Assembly (NCBI RefSeq): GCF_000717335.1
Contig: NZ_JNYZ01000039.1
Location: 102,805 to 166,804, forward strand
DNA length: 64,000 nt
Direction: 5' to 3'
Source of the DNA: Amycolatopsis jejuensis
GTDB lineage: Bacteria; Actinomycetota; Actinomycetes; Mycobacteriales; Pseudonocardiaceae
The translations under genes and the position numbers were made by a program. A model generated the notes under the pieces. It did no database searches, was not told the origin of the DNA, and worked only from the letters and a program-made list of their open reading frames with translations. Positions 1 to 7,846 of the stretch are shown piece by piece. Position 1 is the stretch's first letter; each line of letters opens with the position of its first letter.

Positions 1-2
1 TG

Positions 3-122
3 ACCTTCACCCTCACCGAATTCGACCCGCTCCGCCGCGCCGACCGGGCCGCTGCCGAGGAAGAGGCCGAACGCGCCGCAACCGCGCGTGGATATCCGGA
101 CGTTTCCGTCAAATGGTCATGA
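3..122 (+). CDS. C-terminal end of an unidentified protein (5' truncated by window edge)
   Basis: An open frame enters from the left edge and ends at a TGA at 120-122. The 39 visible residues include an acidic Ala/Glu-rich helix (AAAEEEAERAA) and end in VSVKWS. This is too little to assign a family. Codon use is typical of the neighbourhood, so I take it as the tail of a real gene whose body lies outside the window. The next gene would overlap it if read from its first possible start (88), which argues for the later start chosen there. Confidence 0.4.
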   Translation, partial: TFTLTEFDPLRRADRAAAEEEAERAATARGYPDVSVKWS

Positions 123-162
123 GCGCGCTGCCCGCGCAAGGGCTACAGTGCTGGAGGTGACC

Positions 163-1140
163 GTGCTCACCTGGCTACTCGATTCGGATCCGGCACTCCG
201 CTGGCAGGTCGAACGCGACCTGGCGGGGGCGCCGCCCGAGGTCTGGACGGCCACCCGGGCGAAAGTCGCCACCGAGGGCTTCGGCGCGCAGCTCCTCGCC
301 CGGCAAGATCCGGATGGGCAATGGGCAGGCGGTGCGTACTTCCCTGCGGAATTCCGCCCCAGCCCCGATTCCGGGCAACCATGGACCGCCACTACCTGGT
401 CACTCACCGCATTGCGCGAATGGGGTTTGGACCCGACGGTGCTCAGAGCCCGTCGCACCGCGGAACTGATCGCGGAAAACTCCAGGTGGGAATACGAAAA
501 TCTGCCTTATTGGGGCGGTGAGGTCGACGTCTGCATCAATGCCTGGACCCTCGCGAACGGGCTCTGGCTGGGCGCCGACGTAACCGGAATAACCCGCTGG
601 TTCCTCGATCACCGCATGGCCGACGGCGGCTGGAATTGCGAATGGGTCGAAGGGTCGACGCGTTCGTCGTTCCACTCCACTTTGAACGCGCTGAAAGGCT
701 TGCTCGCCTACGACATTGCCACCGGCTGCACCGACGAAACCCTCGCCGCCCGCCGCGCCGGTGAGGAATACCTCCTGCAACGCGGCCTGCTCCGCCGCCG
801 CTCGACCGGCGAGCAGGTCGCGCCGTGGGTGGACCATTTCACGTACCCGTTCCGTTGGCGCTACAGCGCTCTCAATGCGGTCGAGTACTTCCGCGAGGCC
901 GCTCTCGTCGACGACGTACCGCCCGAACCCCGCCTCGCCGAGGCCGTCGACCGCATCCGCGCCGCCCGCCAGCCGGACGGAACGTGGCTCCAGAACGACC
1001 CGATGCACGGCGAGGTCTGGTTCGACGTCGACGTGCCTGCCGGGGCACCGTCGAAATGGCTGACCCTGTACGGAACCCGCGTGCTCGACTGGTGGGATCA
1101 GGGCTCAACACCTGGTGATGCGGTCAGCCAGCCGGATTGA
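163..1140 (+). CDS. squalene-cyclase-like alpha/alpha-toroid protein
   Basis: The protein begins MLTWLLDSDPALRWQV and has about 325 residues. It contains repeated Gln/Gly-Trp units (DPDGQW near residue 50, MADGGWNCEW near 155, QPDGTW near 275) like the QW repeats of the terpenoid cyclase/prenyltransferase alpha-alpha barrel fold. I see no DXDD cyclase acid motif, so catalysis of terpene cyclisation is not supported; it is probably one of the uncharacterised soluble members common in actinobacteria. The GTG at 163 is chosen because GGAGG at 153-157 sits 5 bases upstream; in-frame GTGs at 88 and 148 lack this. Its 3' end overlaps the convergent hemD gene by 17 bp. Confidence 0.75.
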   Translation: MLTWLLDSDPALRWQVERDLAGAPPEVWTATRAKVATEGFGAQLLARQDPDGQWAGGAYFPAEFRPSPDSGQPWTATTWSLTALREWGLDPTVLRARRTAELIAENSRWEYENLPYWGGEVDVCINAWTLANGLWLGADVTGITRWFLDHRMADGGWNCEWVEGSTRSSFHSTLNALKGLLAYDIATGCTDETLAARRAGEEYLLQRGLLRRRSTGEQVAPWVDHFTYPFRWRYSALNAVEYFREAALVDDVPPEPRLAEAVDRIRAARQPDGTWLQNDPMHGEVWFDVDVPAGAPSKWLTLYGTRVLDWWDQGSTPGDAVSQPD

Positions 1141-2233
1141 CCGCCAGCCGATAGCCGCGTTTCACCACCGTCTGCACGACAGCCGCGCCGCCGAGGGAGG
1201 TCCGCAGCCGTCCGATCGCGGTCTCCACCGCATGCGTGTCTCCTCCCGCGGGCAATTCGGCGGACAGCTCCCGACGCGACACTACGCGGCCAGGTTGCCG
1301 TGCGAGTGCCCGCAAGAGTGCCATCGGTGCGGGTGAGATCTCCCGCCATTCGCCGTCCACCAGCGCTCCCGTACCGCGAACCTCCAGTACCTGCCCCGCG
1401 GTACACAGTTTCGGCGAGCGGGCAATCAGGGAATCCGCCACAGTTCGGGCCAGCGCGCCGATTCGCGACCGTCGCGGTTGGACAGTCGGGATCCCCAGCG
1501 CAGCCAACGGCGCGGCGGAAATCGGGCCGACACAGGCCACCACCACCCGGCTGGACAACGTATCGACCAATGCCGTCAGCCGGTCGGTACGGCGGGCCAT
1601 CGCCACCGTCGAAGCCGCTGCCGGAGCGCTCGTGAACGGCAGCGCATCGACGGTTCCTTCCAGCACCGCGTCCAGCAACCGGTCGAGCGGTCCTGGGTCT
1701 GCCGGTCCGACCCAGCGGTACACCGGGATCTCGATCACGTCCGCGCCAGCTTCGCGCAGAGTGTCCACAAAGTACGGCAGCGGTTCGCCGTGGAGCTGCA
1801 CGGCGATCCGCCGTCCGTCCACTCCGGACTCCAGCAGGTAGTGCAGCAGTTCGGTACTGCTCCCCGACGCCGGCGAATACTCCTCGGCCAAACCGGCAGC
1901 CCGCACGGCACCGGCTGCCTTTGGACCCCGGCTCAGCAGGGATGCCGACGACAACCCGTTGAGCAATTTCTCGCCGACACCCCAGCCCTCCGCAGCTTCG
2001 ACCCATCCCCGAAAGCCGATCCCGGTCGTTGCCACCACGACGTCCACCGGAGCATCGAACAACCGCATAGTGGCCGCGTGGAGTTCGGTGTCATCAGCCA
2101 GCGGCACGATCCTCAGCGCTGGTCCATAACGGACTGTCGCACCTTGACGCACCAGCAGCGCACCCAGCTCCTCAGCTCGGCGCGCTGCCGTGATCCCCAC
2201 TGTGAAACCGGCCAGCGGCCGGACTTCGGTCAC
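1124..2233 (-). CDS. hemD: uroporphyrinogen-III synthase with C-terminal winged-helix DNA-binding domain
   Basis: About 369 residues. The N-terminal ~250 residues match HemD (opening LAGFTVGITAARRAEEL, then TTGIGFRGWVEAAE, and FTSAPAA), the enzyme that closes hydroxymethylbilane to uroporphyrinogen III, precursor of siroheme. The last ~100 residues resemble an OmpR-type winged helix (LEVRGTGALVDGEW, PAPMALLRALARQPGRVVSRRELS, VETAIGRLRTSLG, VVKRGYRLAV). Such fusions are known beside nitrate/nitrite reductase genes in actinobacteria. The GTG start at 2233 overlaps the nirD stop as GTGA, so the two are probably translationally coupled. The product may supply siroheme for NirB, regulate the operon, or both; whether the synthase half is active cannot be told from sequence. 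Confidence 0.88.
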   Translation of the reverse strand: MTEVRPLAGFTVGITAARRAEELGALLVRQGATVRYGPALRIVPLADDTELHAATMRLFDAPVDVVVATTGIGFRGWVEAAEGWGVGEKLLNGLSSASLLSRGPKAAGAVRAAGLAEEYSPASGSSTELLHYLLESGVDGRRIAVQLHGEPLPYFVDTLREAGADVIEIPVYRWVGPADPGPLDRLLDAVLEGTVDALPFTSAPAAASTVAMARRTDRLTALVDTLSSRVVVACVGPISAAPLAALGIPTVQPRRSRIGALARTVADSLIARSPKLCTAGQVLEVRGTGALVDGEWREISPAPMALLRALARQPGRVVSRRELSAELPAGGDTHAVETAIGRLRTSLGGAAVVQTVVKRGYRLAVNPAG

Positions 2234-2562
2234 GGGGAGCCCACCTCTACGACCCCTTCCCGTACCCGCACCGGATACACCGGAACCGAAACTCCGTCGC
2301 CGTCGAGGCACTGTCCACTGCGGAGGGAGAACCGTTCTTTGTAGACCGGTGACGCCACCACTGGCTCTCCTCCGGCGTCGCCGACGATCCCGCGGGACAG
2401 CACGGCCGCCTGACTACACGGGTCCCAATTGGACAGTCCATACCAGCCGTCCGCAGTCCGAAACACCGCGATCTGCTGCCCACCCACGAGTGCCGCGACC
2501 CCGGAGAATTCCGGCACCTGCGCCGCCGGGCACACCGCGGTCCAGGTCATCAGGCTGGTCAT
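2230..2562 (-). CDS. nirD: nitrite reductase (NADH) small subunit NirD
   Basis: A 110-residue Rieske-like fold protein, full length for NirD. Visible hallmarks are MTWTAVCPAAQVPEFSGVAA at the start, IAVFRTADGWYGLSNWDPCS in the core, and the end segment SPVYKERFSLRSGQCLDGD. NirD proteins have the Rieske fold but usually lack the full set of His/Cys cluster ligands, as here. It partners the siroheme subunit NirB in NADH-dependent reduction of nitrite to ammonium in the cytoplasm. The ATG at 2562 overlaps the nirB stop (ATGA) and its stop overlaps hemD (GTGA). An ATG five codons in is an alternative start. Confidence 0.93.
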   Translation of the reverse strand: MTSLMTWTAVCPAAQVPEFSGVAALVGGQQIAVFRTADGWYGLSNWDPCSQAAVLSRGIVGDAGGEPVVASPVYKERFSLRSGQCLDGDGVSVPVYPVRVREGVVEVGSP

Positions 2563-5057
2563 CGCCGCACCTCCGGAACACCCAGCAGCACCGGGATCTT
2601 CTGCTCCCGCTCGGCCCGGAACGAGATCGACGGGTCCGGCGCTCCCGGCGCGTTCACGAATGAACTGAACCGCGCCAGCTTGTCCGGGTCCTCCAACACC
2701 CCACGCCATTCGTCGGTGTAGTCCTCGATGTGCTTCGCCATTGCCGCGTCCAGATCCTCGCAGATACCCAGACTGTCGTCCACGATCACCGCGCGCAGAT
2801 GGTCGAGGCCGCCATCCAGCTCCTCGATCCACGGCGCGGTGCGTTGCAAGCGGTCTGCCGTGCGGACGTAGAACATGAGGAACCGGTCGATCGTCCTGAC
2901 CAAGGTCTCGGTGTCCACATCGGACACCAGAAGTTCGGCATGCCGTGGCGTCGCCCCGCCATTGCCGCCGACGTACAGGTTCCAGCCGTGTTCGGTGGCA
3001 ATCACCCCGAAGTCCTTGCCCCGCGCTTCCGCGCATTCGCGGGCACATCCGGAAACCCCGGCCTTGATCTTGTGCGGCGAGCGCAGACCGCGGTACCGCA
3101 GTTCCAGGTCGATCGCCAGCCCGACGCTGTCCTGCACCCCGTACCGGCACCACGTCGACCCGACGCACGACTTCACTGTGCGCAACGACTTCCCGTACGC
3201 GTGCCCGGATTCGAACCCCGCGTCGACCAGCCGTCGCCAGATGTCCGGCAGGTGGTCCACAGTGGCCCCGAGCAGATCGATCCGCTGTCCACCGGTGATT
3301 TTCGTGTACAGCCCGAAGTCCTGCGCGACTTGCGCGATCACCATCAGCTTGTCCGGCGTGATCTCGCCACCGGGAATCCGTGGCACCACCGAATAGCTGC
3401 CGTTGCGCTGCAGATTCGCGAGGAACCGGTCGTTGGTGTCCTGCAACGCCGCCTGGTCGCCAGCGAGGATGTGCCCGTTGCCGAGCGTCGCCAGAATCGA
3501 CGCCACCGCGGGCTTGCAGACCGCGCATCCCGTGCCCATGCCGTACCTGCTCACGACCTCGCTGAACGTGGTGATCCGCGTGGCCCGGATGATCTCGAAC
3601 AGCTCAGCCCGCGACTGGGTGAAGTGCTCGCACAAGGCCTTCGACTGCTCGACCCCACATGCATTCAGCAGCTTCGCCAGCATCGGCACGCACGAACCAC
3701 ACGACGTTCCTGCGCGGGTACAGGTCTTCAGCTTGCTGACCGACTCGCAACCGTCCATTGTGATCGCCCGGGTCAACGCGCCCTTGGAAACTCCGTTGCA
3801 CGAACAGATCTGCGCCTCGTCCGGCAGTGCGTCGACTCCCACCGCCGCGCCGGTCGGGGCCAGTAATGCGACGGGTTCCGCCGGCAGCGGGCGACCGACC
3901 AATGCGCGCAATGTGTTGTACTCCGCGGCATCGCCGACCAGCACCCCACCGAGCAGCGTCCGCCCATCGTCGCTCACCACGAGCTTCTTGTACGTCCCGG
4001 CCACGGCGTCGTTCACCGCGACCTCCAACGCACCTTCCGTTGCCGCGTGGGCATCGCCGAAACTGGCGACGTCCACCCCCATCAGCTTGAGCTTGGTCGC
4101 CGTGTCCGGTTCGGGGAAGGTCGCCGTACCGCCGGTCAGCTGCGCTGCAACCACTTCGGCCATCGCGTAACCCGGAGCGACGATCCCGTACACGCGTCCC
4201 TCGACCGCCGCACACTCACCGATCGCATACACCGACGGATCACTCGTGCGGCAGGTCGCATCAACCAGCACCCCGCCGCGTTCGCCGACGTCCAAACCGG
4301 ACTCGCGGGCCAGGTCGTCGCGCGGCCGGATACCCGCGGAGAAGACGACCAGGTCCACGTCGAGCTCGGTGCCGTTGCCCAGCCTGGCCAACAGCCGCGG
4401 ACCGTCGGCGGAGATGGCCTCTGTGGACGTTCCCGTGTGGACGGTGACGTCAAGGTCCGCGATCAGCCGACGCAGGACCCCACCGCCCCCGTCGTCGACC
4501 TGCAGCGGCATCAACCGCGGCGCCATCTCCACGACATGCGGCGACAAGCCCAGGTCCCGCAAGGCCTTCGCGGCCTCCAATCCGAGCAGACCGCCGCCGA
4601 TCACCATGGCCGCTCGCCGTCCGCGGCCCCGCCGTTCCGCCGCCTCGCGAATAGCGTCGAGGTCCTCGATCGTCCGATACACAAATACACCCGGCAGATC
4701 GCGGCCTGGCACTGGCGGCACAAACGGCCGGGACCCCGTTGCCAGCACGAGAACGTCGTACGACTGCACAGAACCTGACGCTGCGGTCACCGTCTTCGCG
4801 TCCCGGTCCACCGAAATCACCGCGTCGCCGAGGCGCAGGTCTACAGCGTCGTCCCCGGCGTAGTCATTGCCGGGCAACGCCAGCGCGGCCGGGTCCCAGC
4901 TCTCCACATAGGACGTCAGCGCAACTCGGTCATACGCAGGACGGCTTTCCTCGGCGAGCACCACGATCCGCCATTCCCCGGCCGGATCTGCCACCCTGAC
5001 GGCCTCCACGAGCCGGTGCGCGACCATCCCGTGCCCGGCAACCACCATGGTCGGCAT
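2559..5057 (-). CDS. nirB: assimilatory nitrite reductase (NADH) large subunit NirB
   Basis: 832 residues, the usual NirB size. Domain order: FAD/NAD(P)-binding reductase (residues ~1-310, MVVAGHGMVAHR at the start and VIGGGLLGLEAAKAL for NAD binding); BFD-like [2Fe-2S] region with Cys pairs (ICSCNGVSKG, SCGSCVPML) and a second one (GCAVCKP); then the sulfite/nitrite reductase ferredoxin-like and siroheme/[4Fe-4S] domains, with Cys ligands in CVGSTWCRYG and GCARECAEARGKDFG. It passes electrons from NADH to siroheme and reduces nitrite to ammonium by six electrons. The ATG at 5057 has GGAGG upstream; the preceding narK gene ends 2 bp away. Confidence 0.95.
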   Translation of the reverse strand: MPTMVVAGHGMVAHRLVEAVRVADPAGEWRIVVLAEESRPAYDRVALTSYVESWDPAALALPGNDYAGDDAVDLRLGDAVISVDRDAKTVTAASGSVQSYDVLVLATGSRPFVPPVPGRDLPGVFVYRTIEDLDAIREAAERRGRGRRAAMVIGGGLLGLEAAKALRDLGLSPHVVEMAPRLMPLQVDDGGGGVLRRLIADLDVTVHTGTSTEAISADGPRLLARLGNGTELDVDLVVFSAGIRPRDDLARESGLDVGERGGVLVDATCRTSDPSVYAIGECAAVEGRVYGIVAPGYAMAEVVAAQLTGGTATFPEPDTATKLKLMGVDVASFGDAHAATEGALEVAVNDAVAGTYKKLVVSDDGRTLLGGVLVGDAAEYNTLRALVGRPLPAEPVALLAPTGAAVGVDALPDEAQICSCNGVSKGALTRAITMDGCESVSKLKTCTRAGTSCGSCVPMLAKLLNACGVEQSKALCEHFTQSRAELFEIIRATRITTFSEVVSRYGMGTGCAVCKPAVASILATLGNGHILAGDQAALQDTNDRFLANLQRNGSYSVVPRIPGGEITPDKLMVIAQVAQDFGLYTKITGGQRIDLLGATVDHLPDIWRRLVDAGFESGHAYGKSLRTVKSCVGSTWCRYGVQDSVGLAIDLELRYRGLRSPHKIKAGVSGCARECAEARGKDFGVIATEHGWNLYVGGNGGATPRHAELLVSDVDTETLVRTIDRFLMFYVRTADRLQRTAPWIEELDGGLDHLRAVIVDDSLGICEDLDAAMAKHIEDYTDEWRGVLEDPDKLARFSSFVNAPGAPDPSISFRAEREQKIPVLLGVPEVRR

Positions 5058-5059
5058 TG

Positions 5060-6391
5060 TCAGACCTCCGCTCCCGCCAGTGCCACTTGCGCACGCACCA
5101 CCGGTTTGCGCAGGTAGCCGAACCACGTCACACCTACGCACACCGCGTAAAACGCCAAGAATCCGATGAACGCCGGGACCCCACTGTGCGCGTCGGCGAA
5201 CGACTGCCGGAAGGCGAGGTTGATGAACAGCCCGCCCAATGCCCCGATTGCCCCGGCCAGCCCGATCAACGCTCCCGACAACCGCCGCGCGGTCCGCAAT
5301 TCGGTGGCCTCGTCGGCACCGGCCTGGATGGCCGCCCGCGCCTTGACCTGGAAGATCGCCGGAATCATCTTGTACGTCGAGCCATTCCCGATTCCGGTGA
5401 GGACGAAGAGGACGATGAACGCTCCGGTGAACAGCCCGAGTGAATCGGCCGAGGAAGCGAGCACCAGCACGATGGTCGCCAATGCCATTGCGCCGAATGT
5501 CGCGAAAGTGACGCGGCCGCCGCCGATCCGGTCCGACAACCAGCCACCGATCGGACGGGACAGCGAACCCACCAGCGGCCCGAGGAACGTCACCGCCGCC
5601 GCCTGCAACGGTGTCCGGCCGAACTGGTTCTGCAACACCAATCCGAAGGCGAAGCTGTACCCGATGAAGGAACCGAACGTGCCTACGTACAGCAGCGACA
5701 TCACCCACGTCTGTCCATATCGGACTACTTCGCGCATTGCCTTGGTGTCCCCGCGAACCGGCGCGAGATTGTCCATGAACAGCGCCGCGCACACGGCAGC
5801 AATCACGATCAGCGGAAGGTAGATGTACAACACCAATCGTGGCGCGGTCGCTCCGCCAGTGCCGATCACGAGCAGTCCGACGAGCTGAATCACCGCGACG
5901 CCGAGATTGCCGCCACCGGCATTGAGCCCGAGTGCCCAGCCCTTGTACCGCTCCGGGTAGAAGGTGTTGATGTTCGCCATCGACGAGGCGAAGTTGCCTC
6001 CACCGATCCCGCCAAGCGCGGCCACGAGCAAGAAGGTGCCGAGTGAGGTTCCCGGGTGCAGCACAATCGCGGTCAACACTGTTGGTACCAAAAGCAATGC
6101 GGCGCTGATGATTGTCCAATTGCGACCGCCGAAGCGGGCCACGGCGAAGGTGTACGGGATCCGCATCGCGGCACCGATCACCGTCGGCGTGGACACGAGC
6201 AGGAATTTGTCCGCCGCGGAGAAGCCGTACGCCGGACCCATGAACAGCACGACGACCGACCACAGTGTCCAGATGGAGAATCCGATGTGTTCAGCGAAAA
6301 CGGAAAACCACAGATTGCGCCGCGCAATGCGTTTGCCAGTGCGCTCCCAGAACTGCTCGTCCTCGGGGTCCCATTGCTCGATCCAGGTCAT
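5060..6391 (-). CDS. narK: nitrate/nitrite MFS transporter NarK
   Basis: 443 residues with about 12 hydrophobic segments. Nitrate/nitrite porter signatures are visible: a Gly-rich stretch AALGGIGGGNFASSMANINTF-like helix near residue 140, GLNAGGGNLGVA following it, and a second Gly-rich motif GIGNGSTYKMIP near 340. The conserved MTWIEQWDPED N-terminus is typical of actinobacterial NarK. It imports nitrate or exports nitrite across the cytoplasmic membrane. Start ATG at 6391 is preceded by GAGGAGG. It sits between the FAD subunit gene (30 bp upstream) and nirB, matching an assimilatory role. Confidence 0.93.
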   Translation of the reverse strand: MTWIEQWDPEDEQFWERTGKRIARRNLWFSVFAEHIGFSIWTLWSVVVLFMGPAYGFSAADKFLLVSTPTVIGAAMRIPYTFAVARFGGRNWTIISAALLLVPTVLTAIVLHPGTSLGTFLLVAALGGIGGGNFASSMANINTFYPERYKGWALGLNAGGGNLGVAVIQLVGLLVIGTGGATAPRLVLYIYLPLIVIAAVCAALFMDNLAPVRGDTKAMREVVRYGQTWVMSLLYVGTFGSFIGYSFAFGLVLQNQFGRTPLQAAAVTFLGPLVGSLSRPIGGWLSDRIGGGRVTFATFGAMALATIVLVLASSADSLGLFTGAFIVLFVLTGIGNGSTYKMIPAIFQVKARAAIQAGADEATELRTARRLSGALIGLAGAIGALGGLFINLAFRQSFADAHSGVPAFIGFLAFYAVCVGVTWFGYLRKPVVRAQVALAGAEV

Positions 6392-6421
6392 GGCGTCCTC
6401 CTCAGTGCACGGAAGCGGTAT

Positions 6422-7846
6422 CTATTGCGCCGCAAGCCATTCGGCGACCGCGTCCACGGTGTCGCGGCAGCTGCCGCAGCCTGTGGTGGCGCGGGTGGTG
6501 CGGGCGAGAGCGGCAGCGTCGGCGGCGCCACCCCGCCAGGCTTCGATCAGCCGTCCTTTGGTCACTGCGTTACAGCGGCAGATCAAGGCGGACGACGGGA
6601 GGTCGGCCGGGCTCGCCGCGGTCGGTGCCCCTGCGGGCAACGCGCGGCCGAGCAGCACGGCGAGCCGGTCGTCCGGTACCGGGATGCCGCGGTCGTGCAA
6701 CTGGGTCACCATCGCGGCGGCATCGGGCAACCCCAACAGGATCGCACCGGTGACACGTTCGCCGCGGACGACCAGCTTGCCGTAACGCCCACCGGCCGGA
6801 TCGTCGAACGTGATGATCTCGGCGGATTCGTCCTCGATGGACACGTGCGTTTCGCCGAGTGCGGCAAGGTCGATGTCTCGGGCCTTGAGCCGGGTCACCG
6901 CGCGGGTGCCGCGATATCGCGCACCGGTATCGGTTCCGGTGAGCAGGTCCGCAAGTACCGCAGCCTGTTCCCAGGCGGGCTGGACCAGTCCGGCGGGCGC
7001 ACCGGGATGCACCGCGCAGTCGCCGAGGGCGTGGATCCGGCCGTCGCTGGTCCGCAGCAGGTCGTCCACGAGCACGCCACGATCCACCGCGAGCCCGGCC
7101 GCTTCCGCAAGGGCGGCCTCCGGCCGCACCCCGGCCGCGACGACCACCAGGTCCGCCGGAACGAAGCTGCCGTCATCGAGTTTCAGTCCGTCGCCGGGGA
7201 GATGCCGGGCAGCGGTCACCTCGAACCGGAACGTGACGCCCAGGTCCGCCAGCTGCCGCGCGAGCACGCGACCGGCACCGGAGTCGAGCTGCCTTTCCAG
7301 GAGGTGGGAGTACGGATGGACCACGGTCACGTTCGCGCCGCGCCCGGCCAGCCCGCGTGCGGCTTCCAACCCCAGCAGCCCGCCGCCGAGCACCACCACC
7401 GGTGCGCCCGGACGAGCCGCGTCGAGAATGCGGGCACAGTCGTCCAAGGTCCGAAACGTCACGACTTCCGGTCCTGGCTCAAGCCCTTCGACCGGTGGAA
7501 GCCACGGCGTCGCTCCGGTTGCCAGCACCAAGGAGTCGTACGAAAACTCGCCGGTCGAGGTCTGGACCAGTCGCTGGGCGGGATCGAGCCGCGTCACCGT
7601 CACGCCAAGGTGTAAGTCCACTTGCGACCGTCCGGCCCACTCCGCATCGTGCAGCCGGACGGTGTCCGGGTTCATTCCCCCGGCGACCACAGAGGACAGC
7701 AGGACCCGGTTGTACGCAGGATGTTGTTCCGCCCCAAGGACAGTCAGCCGGACCCGTTCGGCCTTCGGGTCACGGCGGCGAATCTCGTCGGCCAGCCGGG
7801 CACCCGCCATGCCATAGCCGACGACGACCACATTTCGCGCGCTCAT
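6422..7846 (-). CDS. FAD-dependent oxidoreductase with BFD-type [2Fe-2S] domain, nitrate reductase electron-transfer subunit
   Basis: 474 residues. The first ~390 are a pyridine-nucleotide-disulfide type reductase (VVVVGYGMAGARLADEI FAD site; VVLGGGLLGLEAARGLAG NAD site; VLATGATPWLPPVEG). The C-terminus has a BFD-like [2Fe-2S] domain with Cys pairs in LICRCNAVTKG and TGCGSCRDT. The layout equals the front half of NirB and of NasC-type proteins that feed electrons to assimilatory nitrate reductase. Its ATG at 7846 overlaps the nasA stop (ATGA), strongly suggesting a stoichiometric partner of NasA. Substrate choice NADH versus NADPH is not determinable. Confidence 0.88.
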   Translation of the reverse strand: MSARNVVVVGYGMAGARLADEIRRRDPKAERVRLTVLGAEQHPAYNRVLLSSVVAGGMNPDTVRLHDAEWAGRSQVDLHLGVTVTRLDPAQRLVQTSTGEFSYDSLVLATGATPWLPPVEGLEPGPEVVTFRTLDDCARILDAARPGAPVVVLGGGLLGLEAARGLAGRGANVTVVHPYSHLLERQLDSGAGRVLARQLADLGVTFRFEVTAARHLPGDGLKLDDGSFVPADLVVVAAGVRPEAALAEAAGLAVDRGVLVDDLLRTSDGRIHALGDCAVHPGAPAGLVQPAWEQAAVLADLLTGTDTGARYRGTRAVTRLKARDIDLAALGETHVSIEDESAEIITFDDPAGGRYGKLVVRGERVTGAILLGLPDAAAMVTQLHDRGIPVPDDRLAVLLGRALPAGAPTAASPADLPSSALICRCNAVTKGRLIEAWRGGAADAAALARTTRATTGCGSCRDTVDAVAEWLAAQ

